Shown piece after piece: positions 27,944 through 37,900 of a stretch of DNA of 64,000 nucleotides; position 1 is the stretch's first letter; each line of letters opens with the position of its first letter. The stretch comes from Isoetes taiwanensis (taxonomy: Eukaryota > Streptophyta > Lycopodiopsida > Isoetales > Isoetaceae): the NCBI GenBank assembly GCA_021234155.1, contig JAJEKV010000009.1, positions 10,608,546-10,672,545 on the forward strand, in the 5' to 3' direction. The position numbers and the translations under genes were made by a program. Under the pieces are notes generated by a model. That model saw only the letters and a list, made by a program, of their open reading frames with translations, was not told the origin of the DNA and did no database searches.

Positions 27944-28703
27944 GACATGTTATATGGTAGAGACCATTTTTTCCTTCTCTATTCTCTATGCAACATTGCC
28001 ATAGTGCTCAATGAAGTGCTTGGTTGATCTGTGGCAGCTTTCTCTTCCTCAAAACGGTATGGCAGAAGAATGGGCATTGCTATCTTTTGGTTTTAATCTT
28101 ATGAACCCACTATATTCTTAAGGAGCATACCAGGAGTGACCAGGTGCTGTGCACCGTAATAAGTCTATGAAGAATGAACCATTGTTGGGTTTAAAAGACC
28201 AGTTAATGCCAGCACTGCATTATGTAAAGCTCTCGGATGGCAGCATACTTGGCCCAAGTTTGTGTTCCTACCTGCAAGATGAAAGTTTCTGTCTTACAAG
28301 CAAGGATCAGCGCATTTGACATGGTATGCGACATGGTATATGGTAGAGACCATTTTTTCCTTCTCTATCCTCTATGCAACATTGCCATAGTGCTCAATGA
28401 AGTGCTTGGTTGATCTGTGGCAGCATTTTCTTCCTCAAAATGGTATGACTGAAGAATGGGCATTGCTATCTTTTGGTTTTAATCTTATGAACCCACTATA
28501 TTCTTAAGGGGCATACCAGGGGACCAGACCAGTCGTTGTGTAATCGTATAAGTCTATGAAGAATGAACCATTGTTGGGTTTAAAAGACAGTTAATGCAAG
28601 CACTGCATTATATAAAGCTCTTGGATGGCAGCATACTTGCCCAAGTTTGCGTTCCTACCTGCAAGTTGAAAGTTTCTGTCTTACAAGCAAGGATCAGCCA
28701 TTT
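27944..28703. repeat. Tandem duplication of about 375 bp in the Helitron
   Basis: Segments 27,944-28,322 and 28,330-28,703 match along their length (shared TATATGGTAGAGACC, CTCAATGAAGTGCTTGG and GAACCCACTATATTCTTAAGG), with scattered differences. Confidence 0.88.
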
Positions 28704-28735
28704 GTCCTAGAACATGGTACTGGAAGTCTTACGCA

Positions 28736-29600
28736 TTATCTCAATATCTCAGCAAATGGAACTTCAGGGCATATTTCCTAATGTGGGGACGTTTATCTGC
28801 ATATGAAGATTTGTGCTAGCTTAGGAGCCTGAGACATGGGTAGAGAGATACACCAAGAAATTTTGAGGTAGGGGTATGAAAAATATTTGTTTGTTGTGTT
28901 TGCTATGTACACTAAATGTGGTGCACTGACAGAGGCACAAGAAATCTTTGATCAGTTGCCAATACAATTTGAGATGTTGGATCTTAGAGTGCTAACTCTA
29001 GGATACTTAGAAAATGATGATGGAGAAATTTCATTAAAACGTTTTGAACAAAAGAAAATGGATGGAAACTTACCAAACAGTCTTACATATGTTACCTCTT
29101 TGTTAGCATGTGGCAATTTGAAGGTTCTGGACAGGGGCATGAAATACACATTGAGCTCAGGGAAAAGATTTTAAACAGACATTTTTATTGGCAATGCTTT
29201 AGTTGACACGTGCTGTTCTCTATTGGAAGTACAAGTAGCATTTGACAAGGTATCTGTGAAAGATCTTTTATCTTGAATGAGAGAAATTGAAACCTGATTC
29301 TGTGACATTCACATGTCTAGGTCGGCCTGGTAGAAAAGGGCCAGCAGTATCTTAATCTAATGAAAGAATATAGTATCGTGTTAACAGAGGATCACTATAT
29401 CTGCATGGTGGATATGCTCGCACGATCAGGAAAATTGCATGGAAAAAAAAGTTGCTTAAAACTGCATGGTCACCATTACTCATTGTTGACTCCTTATGAA
29501 TACAGGAGTTGGACAGGTCCAGAGCTACGGTGTAAAAAGGCTTTTGTCAGGAGCCATCATTTAGCAGGTTTAACTAAGTTTGAAAATAGGTTTTAGTTTT
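28736..29600 (+). pseudogene. Captured PPR gene fragment
   Basis: Pieces of a PPR protein in order: a QGIFPNVGTF-type repeat end, MYTKCGALTEAQEIFDQLP, FEQKKMDGNLPNSLTYVTSL and LVEKGQQYLNLMKEY with EDHYICMVDMLARSGKL near the C-terminus. Stops and gaps separate them, and the parts of some repeats are missing. Same strand as the Helitron, as expected for gene capture. It is not a copy of the PPR gene at 14,781 as far as the visible repeats show. Confidence 0.8.
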
Positions 29601-30550
29601 GAATGTTTTAATGTCCACATCTATGAATTGAGTCATGTAGCTGCATGATAAGATTTTATTTATCATACACGTGGTTCAATATGTCAGTGGCAGTGCCTTA
29701 TAATTCTGTATTACAAACACATAATGCTTTTTTTACAAGCACACTAGCTAGGTGACAAGCCCACAGATTATGGCATTGACACTTACGAAGTTCTTAATAA
29801 GCCTACAGATTATGGTATTCATACTTAGCAGTTGTCTTCAACAACTATTCATGTGCTCTTTAATCCATTCTCCTTAAGTATCTAGGACGTCAAGTGCAAA
29901 TTTGTTGAATTTCTGCTATAGCATTGGAGTAATTACAATTTCAAGTTTACAATGCAATCTGGAGTTCTGACTTCAAACACAACATTCAGTGCCCCATGTC
30001 TGCAATTGATTGGGATGGCGTTCATCCGAAAGGAGTCTTTATCTAGATTTTTGCTACTTGCTCCATTGATATTTTTTGGAATATATGCGCATAGCCACAT
30101 TTATTATCAAGCTATTTGTTTTTGGGCGTACTATGAGAGATGGAGGTTTGTAAACTCTTTCTTAATGCTATGTTGGTTCACTCTCTGAATAACAACGAAC
30201 TCTAATTTTCAAATGTTGCTTATAATTTGCAATGCCAAAGGAATATTCAATGCTCAAAATATTGGGAATTAGACAATGTTGTTATATGTTAAGCATTCTA
30301 GACGTGATATGAGGCCTTTCATCCCATTCTTAACTTTAGCTTTGATTTTGCTTGACATATATTTGCAAGAATTCCCATTCAAGATGCCATATATGGACAC
30401 TATCACATGCCACCTCATACATTTATAGAATACTCTACGTACAACATACTTTTGTGTTTTATTCTGTGTACGACCTACTTCTCCAAGTCCTTTTGCAAAT
30501 TCCCAAGATAAACTACTTCTCAAGTCTTTTTTCAATTTCCCAAGATAAAG

Positions 30551-31249
30551 TTGGATTATGATTGCTTGCTTTTCTCATTGCAAGCAAAATATCTACAGGC
30601 TCCCAACTTATGCCCAACAACGCTGGGCACCGTTACTATCAATAATAAGATCATTCTAAGGTTACACGGACAACTCCATATGTACACGAGCATAGATGCC
30701 ATCATTGCAGAGGGCGAAGATGCTACAAGGGACTTCTCAATCGAGTTCATCAACCACCTAACCCCTTCTGGCATGCCACTGCATAACCTGCACATCAAGG
30801 ATGGTGCCATCATCATCCTACTTAGAAACATGAATCCGAAGTCTGGTCTCTGCAATGGCACCCGCCTTCGAGTCACCAAAGCACACCCATGAATCATAGA
30901 TGCAGATATAATCACAGGCACCTACAAAGGAACAAAGGTCCTCATACCAAGGATAACCCTGGTGCCATCAGATAGCAACCTCCTCCCCTTCAGGCGAAGG
31001 CGACTCGCATTCTCGATGACCATAAACAAGTCACAAGGCCAATCCATAAGCTCAGTTGGCATCTACCTACCAACGCCAGTCTTCGCCCACGGCCAGCTTT
31101 ATGTCGCATTCTCAAGGTGCATCACACAGCATGGAGTAAAGGTCTATATTCAAGACACCTCAAACCAAGGATCACTATTAAAAAACAATAGAAGATTCAC
31201 TCCAAATGTAGTCTACAAAGAGATCCTACGGGATGAAATTGCTCCTTAA
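30551..31249 (+). pseudogene. Helitron PIF1-type helicase, C-terminal domain (one in-frame TGA)
   Basis: Recognisable helicase end: HNLHIKDGAIIILLRNMNP, GLCNGTRLRV, then [40 protein letters not shown], and [11 protein letters not shown] (motif VI). This is the last third of the helicase part of RepHel. A TGA at 30,891-30,893 interrupts the frame where an arginine codon CGA fits; the same frame then continues to 31,249. The N-terminal ATPase motifs (Walker A/B) and the Rep nuclease are absent. Confidence 0.88.
30612..30640 (+). repeat. Older Helitron 3' end inside the Helitron
   Basis: GCCCAACAACGCTGGGC then ACCGTTACTATC; nearly the same as the active-looking end at 31,433-31,460 but with a mispaired stem and a lost CTAG. 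Confidence 0.7.
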
Positions 31250-31432
31250 CTCGATCTCTTACCTGAGTAATGATCAAATACCTCTTCAATGTGTAATTTT
31301 CAAGACGTTAATAACAAAAATTAAACTCCAGACTAAATATTACACTTTTTTCTCATTCTTCTTAAAACCTTAGATGATGTTACTGCACACTTTTCTCATT
31401 GCAGTCAAAACATTTACAGACCTCCAACTTAT

Positions 31433-31460
31433 GCCCAGCAACGCTGGGCACCATTACTAG
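31433..31460 (+). terminator. Helitron 3' terminal hairpin and CTAG end
   Basis: Seven-base-pair stem GCCCAGC/GCTGGGC with loop AAC, then ACCATTA and CTAG. In Helitrons this structure signals the end of rolling-circle transposition. Confidence 0.9.
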
Positions 31461-32100
31461 TATCACTTAGCAATAAGTATTCTTTGCCTTCCACCAAAAT
31501 TGGCGTTATGTCAGACAACTTCTTTTCATCCTCATCCTCATCCTCATCACCTTCTTCCTCCTCTGGTTCACCCAAGGCCAGTGCGTCGATGCCAAAACTC
31601 CTATATTCTTGCTCTTCTTGTTGTAGATCTATCTCCATTTCTACGTCATAGTCAGCATCATCACACATAACTGACCCCCCTTGGCTTAAAGATTTCATTG
31701 TTTCCAGTGTATCTTTCATTTGGCCGAGCAGAATGCAATAACTAGCGAATGCAAATGGCAAAGAGAAATAACTTACCTTCTTAAGTACAAGGACGCAGCC
31801 AGAAGGAGCCCGCTGCGCAGCATTCTTGAAAAACATCTTCGCTGCTTGCAAATGGGAAGCCGCTTCCTCTAGAGCTGGTTTTGGAATCCACGAGCCAGGG
31901 ACATCTGCAAAGGATGTGCGCTGAGACCAAGCGGTCCGGCTGAAAGCTAAAGCAACCTCGTGATAGCATCCAAGCTCGCTACTGTTTGCCATAATGTCCA
32001 ACTCCTTGTAATAGAACGGATAAATCGCAGTCGGCGCAACTTCCTCGTTGTCATGTGGGGCAGATGCATACCATTCCAGGAACTTCACATAACAATCCAT
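31461..32100 (-). pseudogene. Gene X homologue of island B, N-terminal half
   Basis: The preferred start is the ATG at 32,100 (MDCYVKFLEWYASAPHDNEE), which aligns with the X start of element A (F-x2-WY-x-SA). An in-frame ATG at 32,157 would add a hydrophobic leader. The protein continues with IYPFYYKELDIMA, SHLQAAKMFFKNAAQRAP, YFSLPFAFASYCILLG, a very acidic stretch (EEEEGDEDEDEDEKK) and the box GKEYLLLSD, where the Helitron interrupts it. This half is uninterrupted by stops, unlike the element A copy, so it is the better guide to the family. Acidic stretch and position next to an H3-like gene allow, but do not prove, a histone-binding role. Confidence 0.7.
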
Positions 32101-32227
32101 GGCGAAGCTGACATTTACGAAAAGCAAGAAGATGTTTAGGAGCCGTAAGGCCGTCACTTCTTAACTCAAGTAGCCTTTGTCAATTATGAAAGGGGACACA
32201 AAATTGTGGGGGAGATTTGTCCGTACA

Positions 32228-32249
32228 TTTTAGGGTTAGGGTTAGGGTT
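32228..32249. promoter_or_regulatory. Telo-box-like repeats upstream of gene X (B)
   Basis: TTTTAGGGTTAGGGTTAGGG, three interstitial units about 130 bp before the X start. On the gene strand this is AACCCTAACCCTAA, the telo-box known from promoters of dividing-cell genes in plants. Confidence 0.5.
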
Positions 32250-32318
32250 GGATCACACGACGCGAAAACTACTATGTGCAAGAAAGAAGCACAATGCTTG
32301 CTGCGCGTCGTGTGATCC
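32250..32318. repeat. Perfect-armed palindrome upstream of gene X (B)
   Basis: GGATCACACGACGCG (32,250-32,264) and its exact reverse complement CGCGTCGTGTGATCC (32,304-32,318), 39 bp apart. Total 69 bp, close in size and core to the 67-bp palindromes of element A. Confidence 0.88.
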
Positions 32319-32456
32319 TCACGTATAACATTAAAAAAAAAAAAATACAAAGTGCGAACCTAGGCTTCTAAGAAAGAAATGGACTAAGAGATTAAGCTTA
32401 TAAAGTCATTACATTAAAGAATATAATACATATAAAAAAAACACAAAGGCACTTCA

Positions 32457-33335
32457 CGGCCTTTTTTCTTGGGGGGGAGGGGGGGGGAGGGCTTTCTTCT
32501 ATAAAATTTTGACCATAGTACTTTCGGGATCCCTTATGCGTAAGACCAGCGCATGTCCTTGGGCATGATCACCCGCTTGGCATGTATTGCTGCAAGTCTG
32601 CGAGTCCTCGAATGCACCGACACCAACCGCCTTCCAAAGCCATTTGAAGAGCATTTAGGGCGCTTGCTTGAATTCAGAATCGGTATGATGTATCGCACCA
32701 CACTTTGCGTAATCTCTTTCACGAGCCCGCAAATGGGAGACGCTGAATGACCATCTCAGTGCTCTTCTGATACTTCTTAATCTCGCAAAGCGCTTTAATG
32801 CCAGGCTTCGTCTTCCGCTTCCGGCCACTACCCTCACCCACCCCAGCATACAGGCTGTTCCTCGGCCGACTCTTTCGGCCGTCTCCTCATCCCGGCCTTT
32901 TTTCTGGGGGGGGGCTTTCTTCTTGTTGTATTCAGCCATAAAATTTTGACCATAGTACTCGGGATCCCTTATGCGTAAGACCAGGCGCATGTCCTTGGGC
33001 ATGACAGTCACCCGCTTGGTATGTATTGCTGCAAGCTGCGAGTCCTCGAACAGACCGACACCAACTGCTTCTGAAGCCATTTGAAGAGCATTTAAGGCAG
33101 TTGCTTGAATTCTGTAACTGGTATGATGTATCGCACCACATTCTTGCAGAATCTCTTTCACGAGCCTGGCAAATGGGAGACGTAGAATGACCATCTCAGT
33201 GCTCTTCTGATACTTCTTAATCTCGCGAAGCACTTTAATGCCAGACTTCGTCTTCCGCTTCCGGCCACTACCCTCACCCACCCAAGCATTTGCAGGTTGT
33301 TCCTTGGCCGACTCTTCCGGCCGTCTCCTCATCCC
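32457..33335. repeat. Tandem duplication of about 440 bp covering the H3 fold
   Basis: Units about 32,457-32,892 and 32,893-33,335 both start with a poly-T/poly-G run (GGCCTTTTTTCT then G's) and contain the H3 fold on the minus strand. The right unit is intact; the left one has small deletions (for example TCTGCGAGTCCTCGAATG) that break its frame. The duplication replaced the original 3' end of the gene. Confidence 0.9.
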
Positions 33336-33734
33336 AGCATTTGGAGGCTGTTGCTCGGCCGACCCTTCCGGCCGTCTCCTCACATTTCTGGTCACCTTCC
33401 CCTTTCTGACGTTGGGCCTCGCAGGAGGAGTAGTAAGAGCAAGAAGAGGCGGGTGCCCAATAATCAATCCGGCGTCATATTCTGCTCGGCGATCTCTCAT
33501 ATTTTCATCCTCCATCTCCGAACCGGAGTGCACCTCCCTACTTACTGCCGAGCTGCTGCCCCCACCGTCTGTCATGCGGATATCTTTTCCGGATCTTCTA
33601 TTAGGCATGGTCGGAGGAGGAGAATCTCTATCAAAGACTTCAGATTCAGATGTGGATGAAGGAGGCGGACTAATGTAATCACCTGGCCTTACACCACCTG
33701 GATGGATCCTTGCGGTTTGCTTAGTTCTTGCCAT
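32655..33734 (-). CDS. Histone H3-like protein with long tail, island B
   Basis: ATG at 33,734 starts [20 protein letters not shown]: the H3 tail is kept through R8, with K9 changed to I. A tail of about 164 residues (canonical about 44) has serine/acidic parts and a 17-residue tandem repeat starting RRRPE (residues 119-135, 136-152). Residues about 166-256 are a well-kept H3 fold: [68 protein letters not shown]. This is the closest of the three to canonical H3, including the C-terminal helix. The following [20 protein letters not shown] is an extra basic extension. After that the frame enters the duplicated unit out of phase, so the last 80 or so residues are probably not native. A TATA-like motif lies only about 20 bp upstream of the ATG. 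Not CENH3 by sequence evidence: loop 1 is not lengthened. Confidence 0.88.
   Translation of the reverse strand: MARTKQTARIHPGGVRPGDYISPPPSSTSESEVFDRDSPPPTMPNRRSGKDIRMTDGGGSSSAVSREVHSGSEMEDENMRDRRAEYDAGLIIGHPPLLALTTPPARPNVRKGKVTRNVRRRPEGSAEQQPPNAGMRRRPEESAKEQPANAWVGEGSGRKRKTKSGIKVLREIKKYQKSTEMVILRLPFARLVKEILQECGAIHHTSYRIQATALNALQMASEAVGVGLFEDSQLAAIHTKRVTVMPKDMRLVLRIRDPEYYGQNFMAEYNKKKAPPQKKGRDEETAERVGRGTACMLGWVRVVAGSGRRSLALKRFARLRSIRRALRWSFSVSHLRARERDYAKCGAIHHTDSEFKQAP
33279..33380. repeat. 51-bp tandem repeat in the H3-like tail
   Basis: Two 51-bp units (CTTCCGGCCGTCTCCTCA in each) encode the 17-residue RRRPE repeat in frame. Confidence 0.85.
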
Positions 33735-33944
33735 GGCTTCTCAGCAGATGGCGCTTTATACTACGAACACTGACAAAAATAGACAACTGGCAAGAGATAA
33801 ATAGTAAAAAACAGAAGTTAAAGTAAAATATGATGGTAACTTTTTTAAATAATTGTACGGAACCCTAAAAAAATATCGGACAAAATACGGAACCCTAAAA
33901 AAACATCGGACAAAAACACAAATAAAAAACTGAGATTCAAAGCG

Positions 33945-34778
33945 CTAGGCGATAGACAATTTCTTGTTGATCGCGAACTCACTAAACTTTACATTTCCCT
34001 CTTGCCTGTAGCCAACCCTAATGCCATCAATGAAATAATGGAAGTCGTTAGCAATCTCCTCTGTCTCCATTAGCACTCTTAGCTCTGATAATGGCCATTC
34101 GATTTCCATGGTGGCTGTATAAATGACTTCCTCCCCTCGCCATACTCGAATATCTACCGCACGGAGTGTATCAATTTATGGTCCTCAAACGGCTCCCAAA
34201 AAGTTGTGCAGCCTCTCTTTTTCTGTTTCCTTCGTTCTATTTGACAATTAACGTATAAATATTGTTTTGGAAGAAAGTATCTGAACTTAAAGGAGGACTT
34301 AACTACGCGGCACTCTGTTAGTTGACCGGATGATTCGTGGAATCGAACATCCCAGGTCGGAATAAAAAATAAGCCAAAATCGGCAGGGGGGAGAAAGCAC
34401 GTATATGTCTTCGGAGCTTTTCGAACTTCCTGCGCCATTTGGAATATGTTAGCAAATACCTCAAACGGTGTGAAGATTTTGAAACTCATCCTCACGCCTC
34501 GCTTTCGCATTCCCCGCTTGCACCTCGTCAGCCGGGCATTTCTTCATTGCAATTACATTGTTCTCATTAGTCTGTGGCTTACAAAGTTCACTTAAAGGGG
34601 GCAATTCAACCGGCCTCAAGCTCGGTTTCCTGACCTTTACGTTGTAATCATGTCCGTAAAACCAGATGCCTATACCCCGCAAGATCACGGCATCCATACC
34701 TTGGAAAAGGACAATTCCGATGTCTATGTGATACACGACAAGTACACTACTAATGCTTTCGGCCGGAACGACATCCAC
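33945..34778 (-). pseudogene. Unknown gene of island B (frameshifted)
   Basis: Family not recognised. Three frames follow one another: 34,778-34,461 (MDVVPAESISSVLVVYHIDI, FYGHDYNVKVRKPSLRPVEL), 34,510-34,154 (FKIFTPFEVFANIFQMAQEV, IPTWDVRFHESSGQLTE) and about 34,145-33,945 (WRGEEVIYTATMEIEWPLSE, DFHYFIDGIRVGYRQEGNVK), the last too short to stand out by itself. Overlaps of 50 bp or less suggest two frameshifts in one gene of roughly 270 codons. The mix of aromatic and beta-type stretches gives no clue to function. No transposase or polymerase motifs. Confidence 0.4.
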
Positions 34779-34868
34779 GACGTCTGATAAACATAAACCT
34801 GCACAATAAATTTATTTGTAAACACGTGTCAACGAAAAGAAATGAAAGATAGGGAGATCACACGACGC

Positions 34869-35139
34869 TTAAACCGCTCTCACGCAGCTTAAGTAGCTGC
34901 ACAACTTCGCCGTGGTGATCCGGATTAAAGTGGTTACCATTTGCGGGCAATTTTGGGAAGCTGTTTTGGTGGAGATTAGCTCTTTGGCCATATCGGAAGG
35001 GGTATATGCATGTCGTATTGTTATACTTTCCACTTTCCTACCGCTAGAATTCAACTTGAACTCTTTTATCCTACCTATCCAATGTGTCCGCGACGCCCGA
35101 TCGCCTTCGCCGCTTAACTCTATGCTCGCCCCTCGTTGA
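34869..35139 (-). pseudogene. Unknown gene fragment of island B
   Basis: A frame with no start codon reads ASIELSGEGDRASRTHWIGR, IKEFKLNSSGRKVES, HAYTPSDMAKELIST and stops at 34,869. The overlapping frame 35,071-35,454 (basic KRRRRSG end) may or may not be coding; I see no motif in it. A single TCACACGACGC motif lies at the 3' side (34,858-34,868). Confidence 0.3.
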
Positions 35140-35604
35140 TGGCAGCATACTCACCCACGAACCTATTGACACAAAACCTCCCACTTCTTCACCTTGGGAG
35201 TTCTGTAAATGAGGAAAGAACACAGAAATTACAGGAGACATGGATTGCAGATGAGGAGTGAAGGCGGAGAGGATGGACATAGAGGCGCCGGAGTGACAGT
35301 ACAGAAGTTTGGCGCCAAAATTTGACAAGGGAGTTGGTGACGACAAGATGCTCAAAGTCACCATTATTTTGGGCTGCTGGGCGAATCTCGAAAAATACGG
35401 GCCATTAAAATGGTTGCAACAAAATCGCAGGCATCCCCTATGAAAATACGCCATGTGGATGCCAACTAAGCATGCTCATCCTTCTACCTGCCAACTAATA
35501 CTGACTTTCGTAAAAAAGGCTCAAACCTGATTGGTCGTGGCGAATCTGACGTGGAAATCTTTAATCCAAGATATGAGCCATTTTGAGACCCCAAATCCGC
35601 CCTA

Positions 35605-36570
35605 ATGGCTCCCACCCAGGCTCCGACTCATAGGGAAAGTAGAATGACGACTGGGTGTCAAGATAGAGCAGACCGAGATATAACGATGGCGGGGCTGGCT
35701 ATAGCCAATGGCTAGGGTTGACCACTCCATCTGCCCCTTTTGTGCATACTTTGCAGATAGGCTAAGTGAGGCTCTGTCGTGATTGTAGCCTGTCAGAGAC
35801 GTAACTTTTTAGTATCACCCAACGAGGTTACTCTGGGTTGCATCTCCCCGGTCCAATAGGTAGGAAGGGATGCATCTCCCCTTAGAGTTAGACAATGGCT
35901 CGATTGGCGGCTAGAGGATCGTGACGGCACACGTCCTTATCCGACTGAACTCCCCAAAACAAGAGCCAGGCCAACACATCTCTACCCCCCTTCCCAACAC
36001 AAGTGGTGCAAACATGATCAACCAACATCATATATCCACATAACATGATAAATAATGATAATATCTAATCTTAATCACATGCATCTAACTTACAACTAGG
36101 GTTCATTGATTAGGGTTCAAAATCCGAACTGAGGGTTCTAGGAGGGCTCTACTAGAAATACAAGATACTAGCTCATCTGGAGTCCTAACTTCCATATGAT
36201 CTACCTAAGAAACTACTTCAAATACCTGCTCCAGAGGAACTTCCACCTGCTCCTAGGGCCGCTATGGCTTGCAAGTGATTTGGAGTAGCTCCTACCCCTT
36301 CTAATGTAATCACAATATTGGAGCTGCTTATTCGTGTTACGCTGCAATAAACGATGCTCGAAACGGAGTTTTGGGTGAAATGGGGTTCTAAGGTGGTAGA
36401 AGCCAAAAGTGGCTTAGGATTAGGGTTATTTTGCTACATATTCCAAATGAGGTGCACTCTGGACTACCATAGTCCTCGGATTCGTCGATCCTACGTCCCA
36501 TATCATATGTTGGGGCCTGTGAGCACCTCTCGTTTTGCTTATAGTCATTTGGCTACTATATAGTAGGCTT
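35605..36570 (-). repeat. LTR fragment, left side of element C
   Basis: Matches the LTR at 38,375-39,190 over its first part (for example CAAGATAGAGCAGACCG, GGGGCTGGCTATAG, CCACTCCATC). The left end is missing where it meets island B. The right end is set only by the last similarity to 47,140-47,360. Confidence 0.7.
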
Positions 36571-36852
36571 GTACGGTGATATGGCCTTAAAATATATGTA
36601 TTTATATCATATATTTTAGGGGAACGTTTAAGTTCTTCTTCTTGCTCGGAAAAAATCTATGTTCTAGAAGTGAATGGCCTTTCCGAGACTTCGGAAATGC
36701 GTTTGGCGCGGTCTGACTGGAAACGAGATTTTGACCTCAATTTTGACTTTTTTGAAGGAAAACTTTTAACGTAATACATTAATTGAGAAGTTACAATATA
36801 TATAGAGTCAAAATTCTATGCAAAAAGGTTCTAAGTTTTATCCTTTCGAATT

Positions 36853-37834
36853 CTACGTGCTAAATTCAAACATCACCATGACCCTTTTTGCATGGATCCC
36901 GCATAGATTGCCCTTTTCAAAGAGTTGGACTAGCTCTGCCTCTGCTGCCTTCTGCAAGGATCGGACCGTCAGGGATGTGATGTGGTAGTTCGTCCTGAAC
37001 TCTTGCATGATCTCCCGAAGGAGTCGCTCAAAGGATGCCTTCCAGATTATGAGGTTAGTACACTGCTGGAAGTGCCTAATTTCCTGGAAGACCCTCGCGT
37101 GCTTCGAGTTGGGTCCGTGGTCGACCCTTTTTGTTCCCGTTGGCCGAGTTGGAGGGGGCTTTAGTTGATTCTTTGGCCTGCTGGCCTTGATGAACATTTG
37201 GACATTTTGCTTGCAATATCAATCATTATACCTCATCCATCGCTTGAAGTAGACCTTAAAGGCTGCCTTCTTTCTTTCAAACTCAAGCTCTTGCTTGAGC
37301 TTGAAAGGTCTTTCCTTCACCTTCTACTTCTTCGTCACCTTCAGTGGCTTGGGCTACTTTAGGTTGGGGCTTGAGGTCTCCCCTACTTCTCCTTCCGGCT
37401 CCTCTTCTTCGACCCCTTTCGCGATTTCCTCTTCAACCTCTTCCTTGACCTCCTCTTCCGAGTCGGGTGGTCTTGGACAGGGCTCTTCAATGGGGATGGT
37501 CCCTCACGGCCTGCCCTCCCTATATTTCGTCCTTCTCTCCCATTGCCTCTTCCTTCTTTCTCTCTCCTCTCTTTCTTCGTCCCATTCTTCCACATTTCTC
37601 CTTCCCCTTCCTCTTCCTCGAAGGCGCCTCCATCTACTCCTGATGCTCTTCCTCCTGTTGTTGCTGCTACCTCCCCTCACTCCGGAGAGTGTCCCTCGGT
37701 GACAGTCTCGTCCATCTGTTGAGTCCCTTCTGACAAGCTGCTTGGGATTCGCTCGTCTGTGGTGTGGTATGTCTCGTCGGAGGAGTCCGACGTGCTAGGC
37801 TCTTTGCCCTCGCATTGCATTTGGTGCGCGCCAT
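36853..37834 (-). pseudogene. Histone H3-like gene, element C (frameshifted)
   Basis: ATG at 37,834 starts MARTKCNARAKSLARRTP: H3 tail with K4 kept, Q5 and T6 replaced. This frame stops after about 58 codons. Farther on, other frames carry a very basic linker (GREGRNIGRAGREG, RKRRSRKRLKRKSRKGSKK) and KVYFKRWMRYN, which matches the VYQKKIKEHNAY segment of the A protein. The H3 fold follows at 37,098-36,856: ARVFQEIRHFQQ, ASFERLLREIMQEF, LQKAAEAELVQLFE, IHAKRVMVM, ending like the A protein before the C-terminal helix. Tail, linker and fold lie in three different frames, so at least two frameshifts have occurred. The gene sits about 530 bp behind the PBS, as in element A. Confidence 0.82.
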
Positions 37835-37868
37835 GTCTATGATTAGGAAAGCGGATTCACTTAAGCTG

Positions 37869-37900
37869 GAGATCGCCTTAGGCCTGGAGAGAGAGAGTTT
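37869..37900 (-). promoter_or_regulatory. Shared 5'-leader box upstream of H3-like gene C
   Basis: Plus-strand GAGATCGCCTTAGGC then GGAGAGAGAGAGTTT, 35-66 bp before the ATG. Same box as in element A; no TATA box could be seen. Confidence 0.5.

Larger units (their letters stand above)
27578..31460 (+). mobile_element. Helitron with captured PPR fragment and helicase remnant
   Basis: 5' end TCTTATATTATAATG after an A; 3' end has a perfect hairpin (GCCCAGC-AAC-GCTGGGC, 31,433-31,449) seven bases before CTAG, followed by T. These are the standard Helitron ends and the A/T insertion site, with no target duplication. Removing 27,578-31,460 joins the two halves of gene X in one reading frame exactly at the YLLLSD box, where element A's X continues with I, so both ends are fixed to the base. 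Inside: a tandem repeat, PPR gene pieces on the same strand, an older Helitron end and the C-terminal part of a RepHel helicase. No Rep domain seen, so it cannot move on its own. Confidence 0.9.
24528..35604 (-). other. Gene island B: H3-like, X and coiled-coil genes with palindromic spacers
   Basis: Between the LTR end at 24,527 and an LTR fragment at 35,605 all recognisable genes apart from the Helitron cargo lie on the minus strand: unknown genes at 33,945-35,139, H3-like gene 32,655-33,734, X (31,461-32,100 plus 26,910-27,577) and three related small genes (24,706-26,504). Several have a TATA box, and inverted TCACACGACGCG motifs lie between them. The H3-then-X order equals that of element A. 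No own LTR, PBS, gag or pol was found, so the nature of the carrier (old LTR element, another transposon, or captured module) is open. Confidence 0.6.

Noticed and set aside
32228-32249. TTAGGG repeats as a telomere or chromosome end
   Set aside because: Only three units inside a gene-bearing region; better read as a promoter telo-box.
32655-33734. CENH3 identity for the H3-like proteins
   Set aside because: Tail keeps ARTK and loop 1 shows no CENH3-type lengthening. A divergent H3 fits better, though only phylogeny can settle it.
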